Translations under genes and position numbers: made by a program
Part shown: positions 34,458-44,226 of the stretch, in pieces
How positions within the stretch are numbered: position 1 is the stretch's first letter
How the letters are laid out: each line of letters starts with the position of its first letter
Assembly: GCF_001619985.1 (NCBI RefSeq)
Contig: NW_017264193.1
Span: 1,183,726-1,247,725, forward strand
Direction of reading: 5' to 3'
Length of the DNA stretch: 64,000 bases
Source: Xylona heveae TC161
Taxonomy: Eukaryota; Ascomycota; Xylonomycetes; Xylonales; Xylonaceae
The notes under the pieces: model-generated
Told to the model about the DNA's origin: nothing
The model's database searches: none
What the model saw: the letters and a program-made list of their open reading frames with translations, nothing else

Positions 34458-35627
34458 ATGTTGAACACATACGCTGTTTCGGCTCTGGCCCTCGCTCTCG
34501 GTGCCAATGCCCTCGTTGCTAGGGACGGCAACTGCTGCTTCCACTTGACCGCATCTGGCGGAGAGTCTGGTACTGTAGGCCAACTGTCTGATGGACAGAA
34601 CAGAATTGGGGGTGGTCTATCTCCTGCTACCTATTGCATTGACTCTAATGGTGGTCTTACTGACGGGAATGGCCGCGGATGTATTCTTACGCGTATGTCT
34701 CTCTGTCCCTGAAGATCTCAAAAAAGGATCAAAACTGATCTTGTACAGCTCCAACCACCCAATTTCAATGTGATTCCGGTGCGACGCCTACTGGCGGATT
34801 CTCAGTCGGATGTGACGGAAGCGTTTCATACAATGGCAATTCCAATTTCCAGGCCTGCCCTACGGGTGAGAATGGAGAGTACAACATCTACACCACTGCG
34901 CCCTCTGGTCAAGGAGGTTGTGTCACCATTACTCTCAATGCTGATAGCTGCCACTCCGGCTGCCCTCCGCCCCCGCCAAAGCAATGTCCGGCCGATCTCT
35001 CTGGCACTTTTGAGTGAGTCTAGGCCTTTCCTTGAATTCTGCAGTTACTGACTCCGTCAAAAAAAGGTTCCCTCACTTGATCGTCCCCATCGACAAGAGC
35101 AACCCTGATAAAGCATACGGGACGTCGTACAATGGAGAGGTCACGCCCACCATTTCGTCCATTTTCAACTTTGACATTCCCGCCTCCGACTCGGGCAAGA
35201 CGTGTACACTTGTGTTCCTATTCCCGAAACAGAGCGACTTGCAGACGTCGTCATTCACTTTCTCCGGAAGCGGCCAGATCGACTTCAGCTCGCTGGCTAC
35301 TACTGCCACTCAACAGACTACATACAACAATGCTCCCAAGGTTTCAAAGGATCTGGGCGTCTTCACTGTCTCTCCTGGCAATAGCTATACCATTAGCACA
35401 TTCAGCTGCCCTGCCAACACAGCAATCAGCTTCGAGCTCAGCACAAGCTCCGACACGAACCTTAACTACTTCCAGGACTACAACCCCTCGCCGTAAGTTC
35501 CCACTAACCCACTGTCTCCCAATTCTCCCCTGCTTCAAGAGCTTGTCCAGACCTTTTCAATTTATATTTCTTCGGTTTTACTGACATAATACCCACTAGA
35601 ATCGGTCTCTACATTACCGTCTGTTAA
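34458..35627 (+). CDS. secreted Cys-rich protein with C-terminal But2 domain
   Basis: Four exons, 34458-34692, 34749-35013, 35067-35492 and 35600-35627, all in frame, 317 aa. It begins with a signal peptide (MLNTYAVSALALALGANALVA, likely cut after Ala). Residues about 25-170 form a Gly/Ser/Thr-rich region with many Cys (GNCCFHL, CIDSNGG, FQCDSG, CPTGE, CHSGCPPPPPKQCP), suggesting disulfides. Residues about 175-315 match the fungal But2 C-terminal domain: FPHLIVPIDKSNPDKAYG, SSIFNFDIP, CTLVFLFP, FSGSGQIDFSSL, SFELS and the end YFQDYNPSPIGLYITVC, which needs the 28-nt last exon. The domain name comes from a ubiquitin-like-protein binding study in fission yeast, but secreted members like this are likely wall or surface proteins; there is no GPI tail. 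Confidence 0.9.
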
Positions 35628-35728
35628 AAAACATTCCGACCGACGTGCGTGGCATTCTGAGCCCCCTGCAATTTTTCCGCACCTGGAAACTTGTGTTATC
35701 CTTGGGAAAATGTCTCACGCTCTTCATA

Positions 35729-35750
35729 TTTTTTTTTTTTTTTTTTTTTT
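35729..35750 (+). repeat. poly-T tract (T22)
   Basis: Uninterrupted run of T about 100 bp downstream of the But2 gene stop, likely in or just after its 3' UTR. Direct observation. Confidence 0.9.
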
Positions 35751-36217
35751 GCATTCATTCATTTTAATAACTCACGACTCGACGTAAATTGTGCTCCAGC
35801 CTCTCTGCCTCGTTGCACAAGTTAAATTTTACGTTTTTCACGACTTTTATTGCCCTTCCCACCCCATACTCGTGCTTTTTAATAATTTTTTTTTCCCTCT
35901 TCTTTCTCCTTTTTCTGCGGCTCACTCAGCATTACTTTCGATGCAAAGCAGAAAAACTTATTTCATCTCTGCAGTGCTATTGCACTATGGGTGGTCAATC
36001 ACGGGAAAAAGGGAAAATAAGCCTCTCTGTAGTTTTAACATCAGGCATACCTAGTTTTCTATTTATCATCTACTATAGCTAGGAAGGCATAATAATATAA
36101 TTGAGCGCTTTGGCGTTATAATTTGTTCTTAGGGACGTTATTTGATGGTTGTCTTGACCGTGACTGTGAACTTGTTTGGCCATCTATCACTGTTTTATTT
36201 TTATCTAAATTTTTTTC

Positions 36218-36243
36218 ATTTTATTTTATTTTATTTTATTTTC
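36218..36243 (+). repeat. (TTTTA)n microsatellite
   Basis: Five tandem ATTTT units in the convergent spacer before the PIN-like carrier gene. Confidence 0.85.
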
Positions 36244-36628
36244 TAGGAATTAAGCAGAGATAGCACCTCCGGCTCGGAACAATGACAATGTGATGCCTTA
36301 AAGCTGAGATGTATATATTTACAGATATATTTGCCCGGTTTGCACTGTGTAAAATCGAGTCTGAAAACTCGCATATCCAAAGATGAAAAACCACATGAGT
36401 CTGAATACCAGTGTATCGAAAAATACCTACAGCAACACTGTAGAATACAAATATGTATGAAAGAATCTTGGTCGTAAATTACTATTCTCTAACTCTGTAT
36501 ATCGACTCTGTCTTCTACTACGCTGTATCGTACGCAATCTACCAAACTGTCTAATGAAAATGGACAGATAAAATAATAAAACGAAATCAAGCACGGTAAT
36601 CATCCTGTACTCCGCGGTAGAGTTGTAA

Positions 36629-38272
36629 TCACTTCATTGCGGCCTGGGACGCTTTCAGACTACCCACGACAGTAAAGCAGATCAAAGGCGAAATGGCATA
36701 CGTAATCTGTGTACATTGTGTCAGTCGCTGCGACACAGATCTATGGATCAAGTGGGAAAGAAGATGTCGGGATAGTGGAGAAGGGAGAATGGGAAAAGTG
36801 GAGAAAGGAGAATAAGGGAAAAAAAAAAGGCAACGTACAGTCAAAAACTTTGCAATGGACATTTTTTCTGCCTCGGAAGAGCCGTCAACGTCGGCGAGAG
36901 CGACGAGTTTCATGGCAGATGGGCCGGTGGGCATCATCATCATTGCGAACCACAGGATTGGGTCCTCGTCGAGCCAGTGCGTGCGTGATGCGATGGCCCA
37001 TATGGCGACAATGCTGATGCTGGATGATTGATTGATATTAGCCACTTGGCCCTTTTATTTTTTTCATATTTCTGGGCAAGTTACTCACATGGGCCACAAG
37101 ATGAAGCGAATAAATGTAATCAAGACCATTGATATCCACGGCACCTTTTCTCCCTGGTCGCCCTTCTTTGTCAAGGAGCTATGCAGCTTGACACCGACGA
37201 CGAGCACCTGCAACACGGCAAAGAGGTTGCCGACATTACGTACGGCCGTGGTCAGCCAGGCATTGAAGTACCCGCCTTCCTCAGTCGGATTGAAAAAGAC
37301 TCGATGGAGAGGAGGTACGAGTCCGACAAGAAGACCAATGAGTCCGCCAATGACGGGCGCGTTGACAAAGGCGTATGCAAAGTCGAGTGCTTCCCGCACC
37401 CATGGTGGCAGGCGTTTGTAATAGTGAATGGATTTTTCAAGTCCCTTTTTATGCGCCATGCGACCACGTCGAATGACGGGATCAGGTAGCAAGGGCGTTC
37501 GCTCCTCTGGATCATCCCCTCGTGCTGCTGGGTGGGGGATATCGCCATGTTCGGCGGGACTGTTGGGGTCTGGATGATGACCATCGGTTTGGTCATCGTT
37601 GTTAATTTGCTCGCCGTCGCTGACTTGGGAATTGGACTCGTCATCTTCATCATCACCCTGTTCAGCGTTTGATATGGACGACTGAGCGGATTTCCGGCGT
37701 GTCCGGTCCTTGTCGTTGCTGTCAGGCTCGTCGGGACTGTCCTCTTCGTGTCCACCGTTGAGCAGGCTGGGTCCAAGTGCAAACGTCAAGGAATTACCAA
37801 CGAGCGAGCAAACGAGAAAATACGACTGCGCACGAGAAATTGCATTTGGAATTGTGTCAGTGTCAGACGCAAGCAGCCGCGTCAGAATGCCAGTCGTTTC
37901 AAGGGACTGGACAAGAAGTAAAGGGAGCGAAGTGGTGTTGTTGAAGCATATCGCTGGTGTTGCCCATGCTGGGAGTCGTAGGACTCGAGTCGCAAGAATG
38001 CCAATGGCCATTGATACAAGGGTATAGATAATCGACCAGATGAGAATAGGGACATATCGCAGGGCCGTGGACAGGTGGAGCTCCGATCCCACCTTTGCGA
38101 TCAAGAGACATGGTAGAAGGAGCTTGACGCACAGCCGGGACACTTGTTTTGTGGATTTCTCATTGAGCAGGTCGAATTGAGCAGCAATAACGCCAAAGAG
38201 GATTGTCAGAATCACAGACAGGCTGGCCTGGAGAGCACCCAGAAAGCTACTCAAGAGACCATCATCTGCCAT
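36629..38272 (-). CDS. auxin efflux carrier (PIN-like, Mem_trans) family transporter
   Basis: Three exons: 38272-37089, 37019-36839, 36706-36629, in frame, 480 aa. Start MADDGLLSSFLGALQASL. The N-terminal half carries about five TM helices with the family block CVKLLLPCLLIAKVGSEL and AICFNNTTSLPLLLVQSL (N-x-x-S-L-P-L type motif). A cytosolic loop at about 190-285 is very acidic (EEDSPDEPDSNDKD, EQGDDEDDESNSQ) and ends with a dileucine-like EERTPLLP. The C-terminal half has four or five more TMs, including ILWP-IISIVAIWAIASR across the first splice junction and MMMMPTGPSAMKL. Fungal relatives (such as yeast Ecm3/YOR092W type) are ER or endomembrane proteins of unclear substrate; there is no reason to infer auxin transport. 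Confidence 0.9.
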
Positions 38273-39028
38273 TTTGAAAGCGATTGCGTAGCAGTTGATA
38301 GGGTGATTCACTGGGAGGAGTACACATGTATGGTCAATGAGTTGCCGGGATTGCCATTGATGCTGTTTTCCTCATCTATTCAAAATCGGGCTCAGACTTA
38401 GATAAAAGGAATAAACAATGCGGTGGGACAAACAAAAGAAAGTTCACAGTGGGTGGGTGGTGTGTGCCTTAGGGTAACTAATTCCAGATTGCCATAGCCT
38501 ATCATGTTACAGCAGTGCGAAAGCGTAAACTTGGAAAATTCCTGATATCAGGGAATGGAAAGTTGAACTGTGGACGGGGTCCAGTCCCATAAAAGGGGAA
38601 ATAGACGTCATGGACCCCAATAGGGCAGTCACTCCCCCCATTCCTTGAACTAAATCTCGCCCTAAGGGAGAGATAAACTCCCGTGCCAAGAAATTCAACT
38701 TTGTGGGGTAAAATGCCACACGAAAGTGTCTCGCACGTGAAATCCCATCAATGACAACACTGTATTTCTTGACTTTATTGCCAAATTACGGAGTTTATAT
38801 AAAATATTCTGAACATTTTTTTTTTCTTACTTTACTTGGATTGACTCAAGAATCTCAACCTTGGCAATGTGATTGAGCTTGGTAAGATGCACTATTCAAC
38901 GCTTTAAAGATTGTTCACGGGCCTGCAACATCGAGTAAACAGAGGATATTGTTTTCATAAGCTTAATCAATGCCCGCAAACTCAATTCGTCAAGCCCTGT
39001 TACGGCATGTCATCATATCCTGTTTCCT
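38273..39028. other. spacer between two minus-strand genes
   Basis: About 755 bp upstream of the PIN-like carrier. A TATATAAA sits near 38795-38802 and a partial TACGGAGT motif just before it. No gene found. Confidence 0.45.
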
Positions 39029-40099
39029 CTACAACACTATCGCCATGCCCACCAAGCCGAGCGCACCAGCAACGGCTCCAGCCAAATTGGTGGGAGCTGC
39101 CCAATTTGTAGAAGATTTTGTGCTGCTCACACTGGCTGGGTGATCTGTCGCGCCAGTTCCAGAAGCAGAACCAGAGGAAGAAGTTGCTGCCGTATGACTG
39201 GACTTGGCGCTGGATGCTGCGGAAGAAGCAGAGCCTGACACCGCCGATGCCGAAGCTGATGCTCCACTAGAAAGAGACTGTTCCATTCATTTAGTAATGT
39301 TTTCGGTTGTATTCAGACGACAAAATGGAAAAACATACACTGGCTACGGATGACAGCGATTCCGACAAAGATGAGGCGTGCGAAGACAGTGCACTCGGTG
39401 TCGACGTGGTGACAATTGTACTTCCAGCCGAATTGGTAGTTGTTATGATTCTAGGAGCGCCAGAAATACCAGTGCTTGCGACCCCACGTAGTTCACTTAT
39501 GGCCGATTCCAGTGCTTCGACATTGCTAGAGTACTTGCTCGGGATCGCGCTGAGGAAGGGCGGAGGAGTTGCGGCAGTCAATGCGGAATGAACGACCTAA
39601 TGTAAAGTATTAATATCTTCTAGGCTCGCTGATTCGGAATTTCTGCCAGTCTCCTTCATGGACTTACTGAGTTGATATCTCCGGTCGTCAAGGAAAGCGC
39701 GCTCTGAATGGCTACAGCGATTGGAACAGCCACTGTCGGCGGGATATATCTGGAGGAGCACAGCCGTCAGCTTCGACTCTGCAGATACTCTGGGCCCTGT
39801 AAGCTCAGCTCGGAAGAATAAGACTTACAAACTGATCAATTGATCCGCCGCGCTCGAGAATGCAGCTTCAGTAGAGCTGCAGCTCATATCAGCTTTTTGC
39901 GTACCCAAACAAGCTCACACTCCACGTTCACTGGCATAGAGTGCGCTCCGCTGGAAATAACTCACGCTGTCGCTTGTCTCTTTTCCGCATATACCACTCG
40001 CTGGACATTGACAGGAGTGTCTTCAACAGCGACGACGCCAGTCGACAATGCGACAAGAGAAAGAAGCGCCAAAAGAGACGGAGAAATTTTGACACGCAT
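39029..40099 (-). CDS. GPI-anchor-type Ser/Ala-rich cell wall protein
   Basis: Five exons: 40099-39966, 39876-39829, 39749-39668, 39596-39339, 39277-39029, all in frame, 256 aa. The N-terminus is a signal peptide (MRVKISPSLLALLSLVALSTGVVA). A middle part of about 100 residues (SAADQLISLYIPPTVAVP, VVHSALTAATPPPFLSAIPSKY) is moderately hydrophobic and helical. The following region is a Ser/Ala/Thr-rich, likely O-mannosylated stretch. The last 20 residues are a hydrophobic tail (LAGAVAGALGLVGMAIVL) after a small-residue omega-site region, the standard GPI signal. No catalytic domain. The architecture is common for small fungal wall proteins of unknown role. Small exons of 48 and 82 nt make it easy to miss. 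Confidence 0.85.
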
Positions 40100-41466
40100 T
40101 TTGTCGAAACAACAAAAGTCCAATGGCAACGATTTATTGCACGAAAGAAAGCGGATTTCTAATCGCGATAAGAATTGACAATCGTTGGGGTTGATGAGGA
40201 GCAAGTTTCCCAAGCCTGCAAGCAGCAAATACTGAAAGTGTCAGACACAAGCATTAAGCGTGCACAATATAATTTCCTCGGACAAAGAAGCTTCTCAAAA
40301 TCAGCGCGTAATTTAAAGATGAAACCCGATCAAAACGCGAGACGCACACGGGCTCAAAGGCAATCCGGGGGCAGACACAACAGAAGAGGCTGGGAGCTTG
40401 GCGCATATATATATTGGTGCCACCTGTATTACCAGTGCCACCATGAATCTGGGCACAAAATAGCGGATACCTGCTTTAAGCTTGAGCGTGGACCCATGTT
40501 GGAATGCATGTAGTAGAGACGTTCCCTGTTTCGCAGTACGCAGTGGATCTCCTCATTGACAATTTAAGTTCATTACTGTGTAAGAACCCCCATGAATCCC
40601 AAATTCTTGTTTTCTTCTCTTGTGCTGCGGGAAACAAATCTACATAGCCCGATGCGACGTTTGGAGCGGAGAAAGACTGTTCACGCCATCTGGGACTCTG
40701 GATTCATCGGCAAGTCTCGATTTTGTTAGCTCCTTGATCTTGAAACCCCGTTGGGCACTTACTGTAGTAGTCGTCACAAATGCCATTGATCACAGACCTT
40801 TGCGGTCTCTTGGTCCCCTGATTATTGAGTCATGCATACGCTTTGAGAAATCATTGGATTATGTGGCGAGTGCATTTGGGGCTAGAAGAGAGCGAGTGGA
40901 AAAAGTCAAAAAGCGAAACAAATGGGGGAAAAGGCAATATGCAATATTGCCCTCGTTTGCACGAACTGCATCGTAGTACTCCAAAGTACACGGGCCAGTA
41001 GGGTCTTGTTATTGTGTGGCGTACCCAAGACGTCGTATAATGCTGTGATAATATTACCATACAGAAAGCTTGTATATACCTACCTAGGTAGGTAGTACAG
41101 AAGACTGGTGGCTCAAAGTGTATATAATGGCTTGGTGGGTTTTGCTCATTTGGACCACTGGGGCATGAATTAGAAACGTGCCACAAATGCCCATAACGAG
41201 AATACCCTCTTTCTCTGTGCGATCGTGACATGAAAGCCAAGACGGCGGAGGAAGTATATAATTTAAAGAAGGAAAAAAGGTATTAAAAAAAAACTATCCT
41301 GTAAAAACTATATAAATATCATTTGAAATGTCTCATATTCAAAATATGCCCGTCCTCGAAGCACGACCTCGGAAGGCTAGGATACGACAACACCGTTTAT
41401 GACAGAACACCCCAAACACCCATTGTACTCTGCAAGTGCCCGAGACCTTAACACTTATTCACTTGT
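40100..41466. other. intergenic region with an 18-bp palindrome
   Basis: About 1.4 kb between the GPI protein gene and the 72-codon gene, both on the minus strand. TATATATAT lies at about 40407-40415, some 310 bp upstream of the GPI gene start. An 18-bp perfect palindrome is at 41077-41094. Open frames here are not supported. Confidence 0.5.
41077..41094. repeat. 18-bp perfect palindrome built from TACC/GGTA
   Basis: TACCTACCTAGGTAGGTA reads the same on both strands. Related GGTAGGTA pieces recur at about 54395-54402 and 59110-59117. Confidence 0.85.
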
Positions 41467-41823
41467 TTACTTGTTCGGCTTCTCTGTGACACTACCATCC
41501 AGATGTACATGCTTCGTCATAATACGAATTTCATTCTCATCCAAGAATTGTACAGAGATTACTTCTTTAGGGTCGCTTGGGTCTGAATGGGATTTGTGTG
41601 CCCGAGCACCCCCAGGTAACGAACAAATAAGTAGCCTGAAAATGATTACATACTGAGGGACTTACTTGATCTTAACCTTCTTGACCTTGGGATCCTTTGT
41701 ATTAATCACGTTAGCTGCTATCAGCGGTCTCAGAAACAGCATTACTCACTGCTGCTTCTTGTTCGTTTGCAACCCTTTCAATGCTTGATACCCATTGCTA
41801 CCATTAACCGCGGTCAGCGCCAT
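41467..41823 (-). CDS. hypothetical 72-aa protein, three exons
   Basis: Exons 41823-41750, 41694-41666 and 41582-41467 join in frame through canonical sites (GTGAGT/CAAAG and GTAAGT/TTCAG). The protein starts MALTAVNGSNGYQALKGLQT, has a basic middle, and ends with a well-formed segment VISVQFLDENEIRIMTKHVH followed by LDGSVTEKPNK. The first exon and this last segment look like true coding DNA. Against it: the 29-nt middle exon reads more naturally in another frame, and no homolog is recognised. It is divergent from the SRPK-like kinase across a 397-bp region. Confidence 0.42.
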
Positions 41824-41975
41824 GGTGGTCAAAAAGACACGTGTTGGTGGAGCTCTCCTTTCGGCCTCATGCTCTGCCAAACACACCAGATGCTGTCCCC
41901 AACGCCTGAAACCTTGTCAAGCACATACGGAGTAGTTAAATGAACGGGGTCTGGACATGGCGGGGGCCTGGTTGC

Positions 41976-42024
<49 letters not shown>

Positions 42025-42220
42025 TTCCAGCAGAGCTCCAACCGCCTAAAGATGGTTTCATATCTGATTTGGACCTGACAGGCAGACAAGCCACGAATCC
42101 GGAAAGGCCACGAGCGCTCATTCAGTGCCATAGAATATAATCTTCAAAAAGCTCGCCCCCAAGGATACCTCTTTTCTTTCTTCTACCGTACAATAGCGCA
42201 GTGACTCAACAACACATGGT
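41824..42220. promoter_or_regulatory. divergent promoter with CAA repeat
   Basis: 397 bp between the 72-codon gene (minus) and the kinase gene (plus). It carries one exact TACGGAGTA motif at 41926-41934 and the (CAA)n tract. Confidence 0.5.
41975..42024 (+). repeat. (CAA)n microsatellite, about 16 units
   Basis: Uninterrupted CAA repeat on the plus strand, ending about 200 bp before the kinase ATG, so probably in its promoter or 5' UTR. The open frames across it (poly-N on plus, poly-V or poly-L on minus) are repeat artefacts. Confidence 0.9.
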
Positions 42221-43709
42221 ATGAATGCTTTCCGCCAATTAGGTCCTCGGCTCTACCGCCAAGGCGCCTCCCCTCCACACATCAACCAATCTTCCATCTT
42301 CCCTATACTCGACCCAGCTACGAAAATTGAGGAAGAGCGGATGCCTGCTTATGAGCAAAGCCTCTTTTACCCAGTCAAACTAGGGGATGTGTTCTGCGCA
42401 AAGTATCAAATTATTAGCAAACTGGGATTCGGTGCAAATGCAACTATTTGGTTTTGCCGTGACCTCCAGTATGAGAATTATGATTGCTTTTAGGTTTCCA
42501 AATATGCGCTGATTTGCAGATAGATCACATCGTTATGTTGCAATGAAGGTTTACATACACAGCTCTGAGACCAGTCGGGAAGTGCAGGCCCTTAAACACC
42601 TTTCGAGTCTGAAAACCGACCATCCTGGCAGTGCGCTTGTCCGTACAATGATAGAGAATTGTGTAATTCCTGGCCCCAGGGGCAATCATCAATGCATTAT
42701 ATACCAGCCACTTCTCACAAGTCTTTTACATTTTCAAGCAACGCTGAATCCGACGAGCTTACCGGAGGATCTATTGAAAGGGGCATTGCAGCAACTATTA
42801 CTCGCACTGGATTATTTGCATTCAGAAGCCCATGTCATACACACCGATTTGTGCCTTTTCAACATATGGTAGGCTGAAGGCCAATGACTGATGTGTTCCG
42901 TAGACATTCAAGCCAAGAACATTATAATCAGTACAAAGGACAGCTCGATCTTTCGTCAGTGGGAAATTGACGAGAATACCGATCCAAGCCCTCGAAAGAT
43001 TGACGGTAACCGCGTCGTCTACCAATCACGATTGTTCCGTCGTAAAAAGGGCTGGACCGGTTTTGGGATGCCTATTCTCTCAGACCTCGGCGAGGCTCGC
43101 ATTGGAGATGTACACGATGGACTGATTCAACCGGATATCTACCGTGCCCCAGAGGTTGTTCTTGGAATGCAGTGGGATTCAAAAGTCGATATCTGGAACG
43201 TTGGAGCATTGGTGTGTATGCCAAAAGCACTTTCTTTTCCTGGTTGCTGTTTATGCACCGATTATGCATTGTATGAATCACGAAGCTGTGAATGACTCTT
43301 ATATTTGATAGATTTGGGACTTGTTCGAAGATCACCATTTATTTGACGGCAGAGGGCCCGATGGAAAGCATTCAAACGCCCAACTTCTAGCGGAGATGAT
43401 GGCAATGATTGGTCCCCCACCACTTTCATTTCTTCGCAGGCGTGATCAGAGTTGTAGATATTGGGATCATTCAGGTAATGTCCTCTGCCTTCTAAACAGT
43501 TTCGCAAATGCAAAATAACTCGACCAATAGGTAATTGGAAAGGCCCAGTAGAAGTTCCTGACTTAACACTGGAGGACTCGGAAGAGTACCTGGAGGGAGA
43601 AAACATGGAAACGTTTTTGCGATTTATGCAGAAAATGCTACGATGGGATCCCAGGGATAGACAGAGCGCCCGAGAACTTTTAACGGACCCTTGGTTAACA
43701 AAGCCATGA
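42221..43709 (+). CDS. SRPK-like serine/threonine protein kinase
   Basis: Five-exon model: 42221-42468, 42524 to about 42846, about 42904-43211, 43312-43474, 43531-43709, 406 aa. Kinase marks: glycine loop LGFGANATIWFCRDL, VAMKVY with the ATP-binding Lys, catalytic loop HTD-IQAKN split by an intron, LSDLGEAR (DFG position DLG), PDIYRAPEVVLGMQWDSKVDIWNVGALIWDLFE, and LRWDPRDRQSARELLTDPWL. The insert RQWEIDENTDPSPRKIDG and HTD rather than HRD are typical of fungal SRPK-related kinases, which phosphorylate SR-type proteins; the substrate here is unknown. Four junctions are canonical. The one within the catalytic loop has no GT donor that keeps frame, so the gene may use a non-canonical intron, or be damaged. 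The N-terminal 40 residues have no clear domain. Confidence 0.78.
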
Positions 43710-44226
43710 ATGGCGACTTGCCAGAAACCTTGATGACTTAACAGTACGAATAACGTTGGTAGGGCACCAACTTCATACAGGTCAGAGGCCATAAATGAAC
43801 ATTCATCTGAGAACCCTACGGAAACAGTGCATCAGAATGACCGAGCTATGCGACTTCAGCAACTAGGTGCTCAATTTGAACTTTAATAAGTATTAACATC
43901 TTAAGAGAGGGGCATGCGACAACGCTCTCTGTACAGTAATTTATATATTACAAGCTTCTATTTGTGCCGAGAAACATCATATTCCCAGCAAACACCCAAA
44001 AAGAGATTTAAAAGACCGCTGAGCCGGGAAAAATGGCCAAATTTTTCAAAGTCGCCAATGACATGCTTGATAACTTCCACAAATGCAGCGGACGAAAATT
44101 CAAGGAGAACAAAATAACCGCCCTGCAGTCAGAAACGGGCGTAATGACATGCAAACGTGGGTTTATATATCCGCAAAAGTCGATCCCAAGAGATGCGGTG
44201 AATTAATTGGGAGAAGAGGTAGTGTA
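43710..44226. other. convergent 3' region
   Basis: Between the stops of the kinase (plus) and the giant coiled-coil gene (minus). Nothing recognisable beyond expected 3' UTRs. Confidence 0.5.

Larger units (their letters stand above)
35628..36628. other. convergent 3' region with simple repeats
   Basis: Between the stops of the But2 gene (plus) and the PIN-like carrier (minus). Holds a T22 run and a (TTTTA)n tract, both listed separately. No gene seen; two overlapping open frames at 35789-36082 are F/S-rich products of T-rich DNA. Confidence 0.6.

Noticed and set aside
41666-41750. Alternative small-gene frame using DPKVKKVKIK in the middle exon
   Set aside because: It reads well but cannot be joined to the first exon in frame with any canonical site.
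41829-42140. Poly-Val, poly-Leu and poly-Asn proteins across 41829-42140
   Set aside because: They are translations of the CAA microsatellite.
42847-42903. U12-type (AT-AC) minor-spliceosome intron in the kinase
   Set aside because: The donor ATTTGTGCC does not match ATATCCTT and the end is TAG, so a true minor intron is unlikely; kept only as an unexplained junction.
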